Part shown: positions 8,063 to 16,472 of the stretch, piece by piece
How the letters are laid out: each line of letters begins with the position of its first letter
Numbering within the stretch: the stretch's first letter is position 1
Assembly: GCF_041261445.1 (NCBI RefSeq)
Contig: NZ_JBGCCU010000022.1
Span: 1-64,000 of the forward strand
Source: Catenulispora sp. EB89
Lineage (GTDB): Bacteria; Actinomycetota; Actinomycetes; Streptomycetales; Catenulisporaceae
Length of the DNA stretch: 64,000 nucleotides
Direction: 5' to 3'
Program-made: the position numbers and the translations under genes
The notes under the pieces: generated by a model
The model's input: only the letters and a program-made list of their open reading frames with translations
Told to the model about the DNA's origin: nothing
Database searches by the model: none

Positions 8063-8682
8063 CAGGCCCGATCTCAGTGCCCGATCTCGAAGCCGCCTTC
8101 CAGGCCGGAGCGCCGGACCGGGCGTGGAAATGGCTTGCCGACGCACGTCGGCAGGTCGCCCGGGACCGGGGTGCACTCGAGCTGCTGTTCCCCGCCGCCG
8201 CGCGGGCCTGCGGTCGCGCGCGGCTGCCGTCGTTGTTGCCGTCGCCGGATCGCTGGCGCACCGACGACGTGGCCCGCGTGCTCGTGCTGGCGTCGATGGC
8301 GTGGCGGGACCCCGACCGGCTGCACGGCCTCTACGACCACGGCGACGCCGACGAGAAGCGCGCGATCCTGCTGGCCCTGGACTTCATCGAGGTCGGCGAC
8401 GGCGGACTGGCGATCGTCGAGGACGCGCTGCGGACCAACGACACCAGGCTCATCACCGCCGCGCTCGGCCGCTACGGCGCCCGGCATCTGTCGGCGTCCG
8501 CCTATCGGCAGGCGATCCTCAAAGCCGTGTTCTGCGGCATCCCGCTGGCCGCGGTGTCCGGGCTGGACGACCGTGCCGACGCGGAGTTGGCGCGGATGCT
8601 GGGGGACTTCGTCCGGGAGCGGTCCGTGGCCGGGCGCACCGTTCCCGACGACGTGTGGTCGATCCTCGCGCGATTCCCGTGA
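8059..8682 (+). CDS. eboA: EboA domain protein
   Basis: The 207-residue, mostly helical protein matches the EboA family, for example in its VARVLVLASMAWRDPDRL and ILLALDFIEVGD segments. It has no signal peptide or membrane span. EboA has no established biochemical role; it is the signature gene of ebo loci, which in cyanobacteria are required to move the scytonemin monomer to the periplasm. The start overlaps the previous stop (ATGA). After the stop there are 50 bases containing tgatccgcc twice before the next gene. Confidence 0.82.
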   Translation: MTGPISVPDLEAAFQAGAPDRAWKWLADARRQVARDRGALELLFPAAARACGRARLPSLLPSPDRWRTDDVARVLVLASMAWRDPDRLHGLYDHGDADEKRAILLALDFIEVGDGGLAIVEDALRTNDTRLITAALGRYGARHLSASAYRQAILKAVFCGIPLAAVSGLDDRADAELARMLGDFVRERSVAGRTVPDDVWSILARFP

Positions 8683-8732
8683 ATTCCCCGACTCCCCTGA
8701 TCCGCCTGATCCGCCTGACTTAGGAGCCGCTG

Positions 8733-9593
8733 ATGCGCATCTTCGATCCGCACGTCCACATGACCTCGCGGACCACCGACGACTACCAGGCGATGGCGGC
8801 GGCCGGCATCCGGGCGCTGGTCGAGCCCGCGTTCTGGCTCGGTCAGCCGCGGACCTCGGTCGGCAGCTTCGTCGACTACTTCGACGCCCTGCTGGGCTGG
8901 GAGCCGTTCCGCGCGGCGGGTTTCGGCGTGCGGCACCACTGCGCGCTGGCGCTGAATCCCAAGGAGGCCAACGATCCCCGCTGCCGGGAGGTGCTCGACG
9001 TGCTCGACCGCTACCTGGCCAAGGACCGGGTGGTCGCGGTCGGGGAGGTCGGCTACGACTCGATGACGCCGCAGGAGGACGAGGTGTTCGCGATCCAGCT
9101 CGACCAGGCGCGGCGGCACGACCTGCCGGTGCTCGTGCACACGCCGCACCGGGACAAACGGGAAGGGACGCTGCGGAGCCTGGACGTCGTGCGCGAGTCG
9201 GGGCTGCCGGCGGGCCGGGTGCTGCTCGACCATCTCAATGAGCTGACGGTTGCGCCGGTGCTGGAGGCGGGGTGCTGGGCCGGGTTCTCGATCTATCCGG
9301 ACACCAAGATGGACGAGCGCCGGATGGTCGCGGTCCTGCGCGAACACGGGACCGAGCGGATCCTGGTGAACTCCGCCGCCGACTGGGGACGCAGCGATCC
9401 GCTCAAGACCGTCCGCACCGCCGAGGCGATGCTTGCCGCCGGGTTCGACGACAAGGACGTGGACCGGGTGCTGTGGCGCAATCCGGTCGAGTTCTACGGC
9501 CAAAGCGGCCGGCTGGTGCTCGACGAGGCGCCGGGTCCGTTGGCCGAGAGCTTCCGGGGCAGTTCGGTGCGACGTGGAGAGGCGGGGGAGTAG
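8733..9593 (+). CDS. eboB: TatD-family metal-dependent hydrolase, EboB-like
   Basis: A 286-residue amidohydrolase-superfamily protein. Its metal ligands are visible in order: DPHVHM at the N terminus, Glu in VGEVGYD, His in LVHTPH, His in LLDHLNE and Asp in NSAADWG. TatD proteins are hydrolases that use two metal ions. The ATG at 8733 has TTAGGAG eight bases upstream. The following gene starts two bases after the stop. Context makes it the EboB component; the substrate is unknown. Confidence 0.85.
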   Translation: MRIFDPHVHMTSRTTDDYQAMAAAGIRALVEPAFWLGQPRTSVGSFVDYFDALLGWEPFRAAGFGVRHHCALALNPKEANDPRCREVLDVLDRYLAKDRVVAVGEVGYDSMTPQEDEVFAIQLDQARRHDLPVLVHTPHRDKREGTLRSLDVVRESGLPAGRVLLDHLNELTVAPVLEAGCWAGFSIYPDTKMDERRMVAVLREHGTERILVNSAADWGRSDPLKTVRTAEAMLAAGFDDKDVDRVLWRNPVEFYGQSGRLVLDEAPGPLAESFRGSSVRRGEAGE

Positions 9594-9595
9594 CG

Positions 9596-10765
9596 GTGCG
9601 CTTGCGTCATGCGGACGGCACGGCCGTGCATCTCGGGTACTGCGCGAACGTGCACCCCGTCGAGGACGTCGCCGGGGTCCTGGAACAGCTCGCGGTCTAC
9701 GCCGAGCCCGTGCGGCTCGCGCTCGGGGCCGACCGGCTGGGGATCGGGCTGTGGCTGGCCCGCGAGGTCGCCGCCGGACTGGCCGCCGATCCCGGCGCGA
9801 CCGCCCGGCTGGCCGCCGAGCTCGCCGCGCGCGGCCTGGAGGTCGTGACGCTCAACGGCTTCCCCTACTCGGGGTTCGGGGACGCGGCGGTGAAGTACCG
9901 CGTCTACCAGCCGGACTGGTCTGACCGCCGCCGTGCCGAGTACACCGCCGACCTGGCCACGGTCCTGGCCGGGCTGCTGCCCGGCGACGCGGCCCGGGGC
10001 TCGATCTCGACGCTGCCGCTGGCGTGGCGGGAGCCGTGGCCGGACTCGGCGCGGGACGCGGCCCGGCGGCACGTGGACCTGGTCGCGGACCACCTCGCGG
10101 ATCTGGCCGCGCGCACCGGCGCGGTGATCCGGGTCGGATTCGAGGCGGAGCCGGGCTGTGTCATCGAGCGGACGGAGCAGGCGGTGGCGGCGCTCGCCGG
10201 GTTTGATCCCGCGTACTTCGGCGTGTGCGTCGACACCGCTCATCTGGCGGTCGCGCACGAGGATCCCGCCCTGGCGCTGAAGATGCTTGCCGCTGCCGGG
10301 ATCCCGGTGGTGAAGCTCCAGGCGTCGGCGGCGCTGGAGGCGTCGCAGCCCTCTGATCCGGCGACGCTGACTGCCTTGGCGCGCTTCGCCGAGCCGCGCT
10401 ATCTGCACCAGACCCGGGAATCGGTGGCCGGCGGACTGCGCGGCACCGACGACCTCGACGAGGCGTTGCGCGGCGACAGCCTGCCCGGGGCCGCTCCGTG
10501 GCGGGTGCACTTCCACGTTCCGCTGCACGCCGAGATCGCCCCACCGCTGGCCGGGACGCACGAGGTGCTGATCAGAACACTGACGGAGTTGTTCGGCGGC
10601 GACACGGCGGTGACCGACCACGTCGAAGTCGAGACGTACACCTGGCAGGTGCTGCCCGCCGGCTCGCGCCCTGGAAACGACCTGGAGCTGGCGCTGGGGA
10701 TCGCCTCGGAGGTGGCGTGGGCGCGGACCGAGCTCGTGCGGGCCGGGCTGGAGGCGGAGTCGTGA
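9596..10765 (+). CDS. eboE: EboE-like metabolite traffic TIM-barrel protein
   Basis: A 389-residue protein with a xylose-isomerase-like TIM barrel and the EboE hallmarks: an N-terminal LGYCANVHPVEDV segment, the NGFPYSGF motif at about residue 83, FEAEPG, and VCVDTAHLAVAHE as probable metal or substrate residues, then HFHVPLH and VEVETYTWQVLP near the C terminus. I chose the GTG at 9596, five bases after GGCGGGGGAG, because upstream extension runs into the TatD gene. The stop overlaps the next start as GTGA. In ebo loci this protein is part of the set needed to make or export a periplasmic product. Confidence 0.85.
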   Translation: MRLRHADGTAVHLGYCANVHPVEDVAGVLEQLAVYAEPVRLALGADRLGIGLWLAREVAAGLAADPGATARLAAELAARGLEVVTLNGFPYSGFGDAAVKYRVYQPDWSDRRRAEYTADLATVLAGLLPGDAARGSISTLPLAWREPWPDSARDAARRHVDLVADHLADLAARTGAVIRVGFEAEPGCVIERTEQAVAALAGFDPAYFGVCVDTAHLAVAHEDPALALKMLAAAGIPVVKLQASAALEASQPSDPATLTALARFAEPRYLHQTRESVAGGLRGTDDLDEALRGDSLPGAAPWRVHFHVPLHAEIAPPLAGTHEVLIRTLTELFGGDTAVTDHVEVETYTWQVLPAGSRPGNDLELALGIASEVAWARTELVRAGLEAES

Positions 10766-12132
10766 CGCTGGTGGTGCTCGACGTCGTGGGGCTGACGCCC
10801 CGGCTGCTCCGGCACACGCCGGCGCTGCGGTCGGTGGCCGACACCGGGTTCCAGGCCCGGCTGACGCCGTCGTTCCCGGCGGTGACGTGCAGCGTGCAGG
10901 CCGGGATGCTGACCGGGGCGGAGCCGGCGGAGCACGGGATCGTGGGCAACGGCTGGTACTTCCGTGACCTCGGCGAGCCGTTGCTGTGGCGGCAGCACAA
11001 CCGGCTCGTCGGCGGCGAGCTGTTCTGGGACGTGCTGCGCCGGGAGCAGCCCGGGGCGACCGTGGCGAACGTCTGCTGGTGGTACGCGATGGGCGCCGCG
11101 ACGGACTGGACGGTGACGCCGCGGCCGGTCTACCGCGCGGACGGACGCAAGGACCCGGATTTCTACGCCCGGCCGCCCGAGCTGCACGACGAGCTCACCC
11201 GGCGGCTCGGGGACTTCCCGCTGTTCCACTACTGGGGGCCGACCGCGTCGATCAAGTCCACGCGCTGGATCGTGGCGGCGGCGGGGCGGATCCTCATGGC
11301 GCACCGGCCCGACGTGCTGCTGGTGTACGTCCCGCACCTGGACTACGACCTTCAGCGCTTTGGGCCCGACGATCCCCGGGCCGTCGCCGCCGCGCGCGAG
11401 GTCGACGCGGCTGTCAGACCGCTGATCGAGGCCTGCCGCGCGCGGGGGGACGACCTGCTGTGCGTCTCCGAGTACGGCATCACGCCGGCCTCCAGGCCGG
11501 TGCACGTCAACCGGGCCCTGCGCGCCGCCGGGCTGCTGGAGGTGCACACGCAGGACGGTATGGAGTACTTGGATCCGTGGGCGTCCCGCGCGTTCGCGGT
11601 CGCCGATCACCAGGTCGCGCACATCTACGTCGCCGACCCCGCAGATTTGGCACGGGCCCGCGCCGTCGTCGCGGAGCTCGACGGCGTCGACGAGGTGCAC
11701 GGCGCGGTGGGCAAGGAGAAGCTGCGGATCGACCACGCGCGCGCCGGCGAGCTCATCGCCGTCGCCGAGCCCGACGCCTGGTTCACGTACTACTACTGGC
11801 AGCACGACGACCGGGCTCCGGATTTCGCGCAGACGGTCGAGATCCACCGCAAGCCCGGCTACGACCCGATGGAACTCCTCTTCGACCCGGCGAACCCGAA
11901 CGCGGCCCGGATGCGCGCCGCGAAGGCGCTGGCCCGCAAGAAGGCGGGGCTGCGGTACCGGATGGATGTCGTCGGGCTCGACGCCTCGGCGGTGCGCGGG
12001 TCGCACGGCCGGTTGCCGGACAGCGCGGAGGACGGTCCGGTGCTGTTGTGTTCGCGGCCTGAGTTCGAGCGGGAAGGGTTCGCGGCGAGTGATGTGAAGG
12101 GGTTGATGTTGGGGCTGGCTTCGCGGCGGTGA
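10762..12132 (+). CDS. eboF: Alkaline-phosphatase-superfamily phosphodiesterase, EboF-like
   Basis: The 456-residue protein is a type I phosphodiesterase/nucleotide pyrophosphatase. Visible hallmarks are VLDVVGLTP at the N terminus, the nucleophile segment PSFPAVTCSVQAGMLTG with Thr in the usual place, the VYVPHLDYDLQRFG metal site and a late EYGIT segment. These enzymes cleave phosphodiester or pyrophosphate bonds. There is no signal peptide, so it acts inside the cell unless carried by partners. It starts with a GTGA overlap and ends the operon, ten bases before a strong terminator. By position and family it is the EboF component. Confidence 0.85.
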   Translation: MTLVVLDVVGLTPRLLRHTPALRSVADTGFQARLTPSFPAVTCSVQAGMLTGAEPAEHGIVGNGWYFRDLGEPLLWRQHNRLVGGELFWDVLRREQPGATVANVCWWYAMGAATDWTVTPRPVYRADGRKDPDFYARPPELHDELTRRLGDFPLFHYWGPTASIKSTRWIVAAAGRILMAHRPDVLLVYVPHLDYDLQRFGPDDPRAVAAAREVDAAVRPLIEACRARGDDLLCVSEYGITPASRPVHVNRALRAAGLLEVHTQDGMEYLDPWASRAFAVADHQVAHIYVADPADLARARAVVAELDGVDEVHGAVGKEKLRIDHARAGELIAVAEPDAWFTYYYWQHDDRAPDFAQTVEIHRKPGYDPMELLFDPANPNAARMRAAKALARKKAGLRYRMDVVGLDASAVRGSHGRLPDSAEDGPVLLCSRPEFEREGFAASDVKGLMLGLASRR

Positions 12133-12141
12133 CGCGCACCC

Positions 12142-12177
12142 CCGACCGGTACCGAGCCACTGCTCGGTACCGGTCGG
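12142..12177. terminator. Terminator of the ebo-type operon
   Basis: A perfect 15-bp stem (12142-12156 with 12163-12177; it contains ccgaccggtacc) closes on a 6-base loop. It lies ten bases after the operon stop and also faces the convergent glycosidase gene, so it can work in both directions. Confidence 0.88.
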
Positions 12178-12192
12178 AGGTTTCGGCATGTA

Positions 12193-13359
12193 TCAGGATC
12201 CTGTGGGTGTCCGTAGCTGCTCGTTCATGATCAGGAACGAGCCCAGACCGTGGAAGTCGTTCGTGGCCTGGGTCCGGCCGATGTAGTACGCGTAGTTCCC
12301 GACGTTCGTCCCGATCGAGATGGTCGTCAGGTTCGTCAAGCCGTTGCTCCCGATCGAGAGCCGCGCGAGCACGCCGTGGTACGCCTTTTGAGCCAGCGCG
12401 GCGTAGTGCGAGTCGATGTAGCCCTGTTGCGCGCCTCGCGAGAGCGTGTAGGCGTTCATGCTGGAACACGAGGTCTCGGTCCAGTTCCCGGCGCCGGTGG
12501 GCTTGTCGATGACCTGGAACCAGCGTCCGGTCGCCGGGTCCTGGTACTGCTGCAGCCCGGCGGCGAAGCGGTTCAGGTCGGTGAGCAGTGTGGCGCGGCC
12601 CGGCTGGTTGGTCGGGACGTCGTCCAGGGCGGTCACCACCGCCATGCCGTACCAGCCGTTCGCGCGGCACCACTGCTCCGGCGACAGGCCGGTCGTCGGG
12701 TTCGCCCAGCTCGCGGTCTTGGACTCGTCGTAGGCGTGCTGGAGCAGGCCGTCGGGCTGCTGGAGGTGGTTGGCGTAGACGGTCAGCTGCTTGACCGCCT
12801 CGGCGTCGCTGCTCGGGTCGTTGAACTCCTTGCCGTACTCGGCGAGGAAGGGCACGACCATGTACAGGCCGTCGTCCCACAGCTGGTGCGCGCGGGAGGA
12901 GGTGTCGGCGTGCCAGAACCCGCCGTCGGCGGTGCGCGGGTAGCTGTCCAGGCGGTGGCGGATCGTGGCCGCCGCGACCGCGTACCGGGACTGGCCGGTC
13001 TCGTGGTGCAGGATGATCAGCAGCCGCCCGGCGAGCATGCTGTCCAGGCTGTTGAAGCTCTGGTTGATGGTGCCGTTCGCGGAGACGAAGCGGTCGACCC
13101 AGCTCTTCAGATACGTCAGATACGCCGCATCATGGGTGCGCAGGTAGACCTGGTACTGGCCGTACAGGTAGAGGCCGACGGGGTACGACCAGCCGCCGAT
13201 GGTGGCCGGGGTGAAGCGCTGCATCGTGGACTTGACCACCGCGACCGACCAGTCGGTGGTCGCCGCGGCCCGGGCCGGCAGCGCACCGGCCGCGGCCAGG
13301 ACGGTGGCGAGCAGCATGAGCAGGGACTGTCGCAGAACACGGACTCTGGATCTTCGCAT
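12193..13359 (-). CDS. Secreted GH105/GH88-type unsaturated glycuronyl hydrolase
   Basis: A 388-residue secreted protein. Met1 at 13359 follows GGAAGGG and begins a signal peptide ending near ARA-AATT. The mature part is an (alpha/alpha)6 barrel of the YteR/YesR type that removes unsaturated galacturonic acid from pectic oligosaccharides produced by lyases. The catalytic-aspartate regions are probably HQLWDDGLYM and the SPEQWCRANGWYGMA segment. It stands alone between the ebo terminator and a near-consensus TTGACA promoter. The longer in-frame start at 13395 has no ribosome binding site. Confidence 0.85.
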   Translation of the reverse strand: MRRSRVRVLRQSLLMLLATVLAAAGALPARAAATTDWSVAVVKSTMQRFTPATIGGWSYPVGLYLYGQYQVYLRTHDAAYLTYLKSWVDRFVSANGTINQSFNSLDSMLAGRLLIILHHETGQSRYAVAAATIRHRLDSYPRTADGGFWHADTSSRAHQLWDDGLYMVVPFLAEYGKEFNDPSSDAEAVKQLTVYANHLQQPDGLLQHAYDESKTASWANPTTGLSPEQWCRANGWYGMAVVTALDDVPTNQPGRATLLTDLNRFAAGLQQYQDPATGRWFQVIDKPTGAGNWTETSCSSMNAYTLSRGAQQGYIDSHYAALAQKAYHGVLARLSIGSNGLTNLTTISIGTNVGNYAYYIGRTQATNDFHGLGSFLIMNEQLRTPTGS

Positions 13360-13393
13360 ATCAGGACCCTTCCGACACGTCGACGGAATCGCC

Positions 13394-13433
13394 ATACGAT
13401 ATACGATGTATCGGCTCGGGGAATTCCTGTCAA
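13394..13433 (-). promoter_or_regulatory. Promoter region of the GH105 gene
   Basis: On the minus strand a perfect TTGACA (13433-13428) lies upstream of an AT-rich stretch containing atacgat twice in tandem (13394-13400 and 13401-13407) followed by gtatcg. The stretch overlaps the expected -10 region and could hold a regulator site. The -10 hexamer itself is not clear. Confidence 0.45.
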
Positions 13434-13758
13434 GGATCCTTACACGTTCTTCCGCGAAGGCTCACGCCGAAGTGACGATCGAAACGGCGGAGCGGGGCGG
13501 CGAATCGAGGCCGTGACGTGGGTCGGCGAGGCGGGTCGGGCGAACCCGCCGTAGGGCGTGTTTGAGAAGTGGGGTCACAGCCAGTCGTTGATGGCGGTGG
13601 TCTGCACGGTGGCCCTCTTCAGCCGAGGCTTTGTTTTTACGTGGCCGACTGCGTGGTTCCACCGATGTGGGGCGACCGGCGGGATGCGAAACTCGTGGGG
13701 CTCATGGCACGCAGGATTCTGCGTCATCGAAAGAAGCGCTCACATCACGGAGTCCTTA
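13434..13758. other. Gene-free gap, possible insertion-sequence remnant
   Basis: No convincing gene is present between the GH105 promoter and the lipoprotein start. The stretch from about 13553 (gggcgtgtttgagaagtggg) resembles the ends of IS5-type elements common in streptomycetes, and composition from there to 13740 is less GC-rich than around it. No transposase reading frame survives, and a matching opposite end was not found. The resemblance is from memory. Confidence 0.25.
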
Positions 13759-14481
13759 GTGCACACCAAGAACATCGGGCTCGCCGCCGCGGCGTTCACC
13801 GTCGCGTTCGGCACCGCGGCGTGTGGGACGTCCGGCAGCACGGCGGCGACGTCGCATCCGAAGCCGGCGGCGACCCCGACCACGGCTCGCAGCGCCGGCC
13901 CCTTCGACGGCAACCAGCTGAAGGCCGCGCTGCTGGACGCGTCGAACTGGGGAAGCGGCTGGACCGACATCGTCGACGGGCCGCTCGTCAAGACCAGCGG
14001 GTTCGGAACGATCGCCCAGATCCCGTCCGAGCCGTGCACGGTCGCGTTCGGCACGGGCGCCGCACGGAACGGCGCGGTGGCGTCCGTGGAGGACATCGTC
14101 GACTCGCACACGGGCGACATAGCGTTGCAGAACATCTACCAGTACGGCCCCGGCGACGCGGCCACCATGATGACCGACATCGCCAAGAAGATGGACAGCT
14201 GCGGGACCTTCAAGTACACGGACGACAACAAGGCCACCACCACGGACGTAACCCGCGAGCAGCCGGTCCCCGGGCTCGGCGACCAGGCGATCAAGATCGT
14301 CGTCACGTCCGTCAGCCTGCAGAACCCCGAGAATTTCGAAACCCAGCTGTGGGTGCGGTACGGCGACGTCGTCATTGACGTGAGGTACGACTCGTCCGTC
14401 TCCGCCCACGCGGACGGCTACGACCTGGCTGGCAAGGCCAAGGCCATCGAGGCCAAGCTCGGGAAGACGGCCACCGGCTGA
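13759..14481 (+). CDS. Putative lipoprotein, PknH-like sensor fold possible
   Basis: A 240-residue exported protein beginning with GTG at 13759 behind ACGGAG. The short signal peptide ends in the lipobox FGTAACG, so the mature protein starts at Cys and is anchored in the membrane. A Thr/Ala/Pro-rich linker follows, then a globular domain with two further cysteines (PSEPC and DSCGTF) that may form a disulfide. Spacing and length resemble the extracellular sensor domain of PknH-type proteins, but similarity is too weak for a firm call. The open frame reaches back to 13558, but that part is in the gene-free gap. Confidence 0.65.
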   Translation: MHTKNIGLAAAAFTVAFGTAACGTSGSTAATSHPKPAATPTTARSAGPFDGNQLKAALLDASNWGSGWTDIVDGPLVKTSGFGTIAQIPSEPCTVAFGTGAARNGAVASVEDIVDSHTGDIALQNIYQYGPGDAATMMTDIAKKMDSCGTFKYTDDNKATTTDVTREQPVPGLGDQAIKIVVTSVSLQNPENFETQLWVRYGDVVIDVRYDSSVSAHADGYDLAGKAKAIEAKLGKTATG

Positions 14482-14592
14482 GCACTCGACTTCTCGGACC
14501 CGGTCTGGATTTCGGGCTGGCCAAGTCCCCACGCGCCACACCGAGATCATCCCGGCGCGGCGCGATCAACGCGACAGGGTTCTAAGACACTA

Positions 14593-15420
14593 CTAGTCCC
14601 GCTTGCGCGCCGTCCCGCCCCACACCCCGACATCGGCGGGCTCGCCGAACGGGTTGGGATCCGGCCGCCACAGCTGGATCGGCACGATGCCGGGCTCCAG
14701 CACGTCCAAGCCGTCGAACAGCCCGACGATCTGCTCGGGCTCGCGCAGGTAGTACGGCGCGCCGCCGCTCTCGTTGTAGAGCGCGGTGGCCTTCGCGTTC
14801 GCCTCGTTGGTGACGGCGCTCTCGTTCAGCGCCAGATAGCTGCCCGGCGGCAGCGCCTGCATCAGGGTATTGACGATCGCCCTGGCCTGCGCGTCGTCGT
14901 CGGCGTTCGACACGTGCCCGAGCACCTGCATCAGGATCAGCGCGACCGGCTCGTCGAAGTCCAGCGTCTGGCGCGCCTCGCGGATGATCGTGTCGGGGTC
15001 GAGCAGATCCGCCTCGATGTAGGCGGTGGCCCCTCGCGGGTCGCTGATCAGCAGCGCGTTGGCGTGCGCCAGGATCAGCGGATCGTTGTCGACGTAGACG
15101 ATGCGCGCCTCGGGGTCGACCCGCTGGGCGACCTCGTGGGTGTTGTCGGCGGTCGGCAGCCCGGTGCCGATGTCCAGGAACTGGCGGATGCCGACTTCGC
15201 CGGCGAGGTGCCGGATGACGCGCCCGAGGAAGTACCGGGAGAGCCGGGCCAGGTCGAAGATCCCCGGGTAGACGGCGGCGAACTGGTCGCCGGCCTCGCG
15301 GTCCACCGCGTAGTGGTCCTTGCCGCCGAGCCAGTAGTTCCAGACCCGGGCCGAATGCGGCACGGTGGTGTCGATCCTGGGTATGTCCTGTGCCTCAGGG
15401 ATCTCGGGCTCGCCGGTCAT
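14593..15420 (-). CDS. SAM-dependent methyltransferase, DUF574 family
   Basis: A 275-residue protein of the actinomycete-specific methyltransferase family PF04672. The opening IDTTVPHSARVWNYWLGGKDHYAVDR is characteristic, the SAM-binding motif is FLDIGTGLP at about residue 87, and VYVDNDP follows as the acidic motif. It is transcribed divergently from an XRE/DUF5753 regulator, a frequent pairing in actinomycetes. The methyl acceptor is not known for this family. Confidence 0.9.
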   Translation of the reverse strand: MTGEPEIPEAQDIPRIDTTVPHSARVWNYWLGGKDHYAVDREAGDQFAAVYPGIFDLARLSRYFLGRVIRHLAGEVGIRQFLDIGTGLPTADNTHEVAQRVDPEARIVYVDNDPLILAHANALLISDPRGATAYIEADLLDPDTIIREARQTLDFDEPVALILMQVLGHVSNADDDAQARAIVNTLMQALPPGSYLALNESAVTNEANAKATALYNESGGAPYYLREPEQIVGLFDGLDVLEPGIVPIQLWRPDPNPFGEPADVGVWGGTARKRD

Positions 15421-15542
15421 CGTGGCTTCTTTCTATCTCCGGGCTCTGACACTCTTATTCCTAACACAGTTTCCCGGCACCGTGCGTGTTCATGGGTTGA
15501 GGGGTTGTGGGTACAGTGGTGGGTGCAGGGAAGGGGACGCAG

Positions 15543-16439
15543 ATGGCGGCCGATCGTGGCGAGCAGGCCCTTGACAACAGCCTGGGAAACCCGACGGTCC
15601 CCCGGATCCTGTTGGGGGCCCAGTTGCGCCGTCTGCGCACGGCCGCGGGCATCAGCAGGGCTTCGGCGGGCTATGCGATAAGGGGCTCCGATTCGAAGAT
15701 CAGCCGCATGGAGTTGGGGCGGATCAGCTTCAAGCCGCGTGATGTCAGGGATCTGCTGACTTTGTACGGGGTCTGCGACGAAGCCGAGCGCGCCATGCTG
15801 TTGGAGCTGATGGACCAGGCGAACGCGCAGAGCTGGTGGCACGAGTTCGCCGACGTCGTCCCCGGCTGGTTCGAGGCCTACCTCGGCCTGGAGGACGCCG
15901 CCTCGGTCATCCGCTGCTACCAGACCCGCCTGGTCCCCGACCTGTTGCAGACCGAGGACTACGCCCGCTCGGTGATCCGGCTGGGGAACCCGCTGGCCGA
16001 TCCGGTCGAGGTCGAGCGCCGGGTGGCGCTGCGGATGAACCGGGCGCGGGTGCTGCGGCGGCCGCGTCCGCCCAAGGTGTGGGCGGTGCTCGACGAGGCC
16101 GTGTTGCGCCACCCGCCCGGTGGGCGCGGCGAGCCGATGCGGGCGCAGGTGGAGTACCTGCTGGAGCTGTCCCGGCTGCCGCACGTCACGGTGCAGGTGG
16201 TGCCGTCCCGTCGCAGTCCGCGGTACGCCGACGCGGGCGCCGGGCCTTTCAGCATCCTGCGTTTCCCGGAGGCGGCGCTGCCGGACATCGTCTATCTCGA
16301 GCAGCTCACCAGCGCCACCTACCTGGACAAGGCCGACGACCTCGACGTCTACGCGACGGTGATGGATCAGTTGTGCCTGGACGCGATCGCGGCCCCGGAC
16401 ACGATCGCGCTCTTCGACGACGTGATCAAGGGGCCGTGA
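15543..16439 (+). CDS. XRE-family regulator with DUF5753 (Scr1-like antitoxin)
   Basis: A 298-residue cytoplasmic regulator with an N-terminal helix-turn-helix (about residues 15-70, containing RTAAGISRASAGYAIRGS and ISRMELG) and a C-terminal DUF5753 domain beginning near WWHEFADVVPGWFEAYLGLE. Such proteins usually pair with a small DUF397 protein in WhiJ- or Scr1-like systems; no DUF397 gene is next to it here. The ATG at 15543 follows GGGAAGGGGA. It may regulate the divergent methyltransferase. Confidence 0.88.
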   Translation: MAADRGEQALDNSLGNPTVPRILLGAQLRRLRTAAGISRASAGYAIRGSDSKISRMELGRISFKPRDVRDLLTLYGVCDEAERAMLLELMDQANAQSWWHEFADVVPGWFEAYLGLEDAASVIRCYQTRLVPDLLQTEDYARSVIRLGNPLADPVEVERRVALRMNRARVLRRPRPPKVWAVLDEAVLRHPPGGRGEPMRAQVEYLLELSRLPHVTVQVVPSRRSPRYADAGAGPFSILRFPEAALPDIVYLEQLTSATYLDKADDLDVYATVMDQLCLDAIAAPDTIALFDDVIKGP

Positions 16440-16472
16440 CGGCGCGCCATCGGCGCCGGCGGTGCTCGCGAC

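Noticed and set aside
14482-14592. Terminator between the lipoprotein and methyltransferase genes
   Set aside because: No stem of eight or more base pairs could be found.
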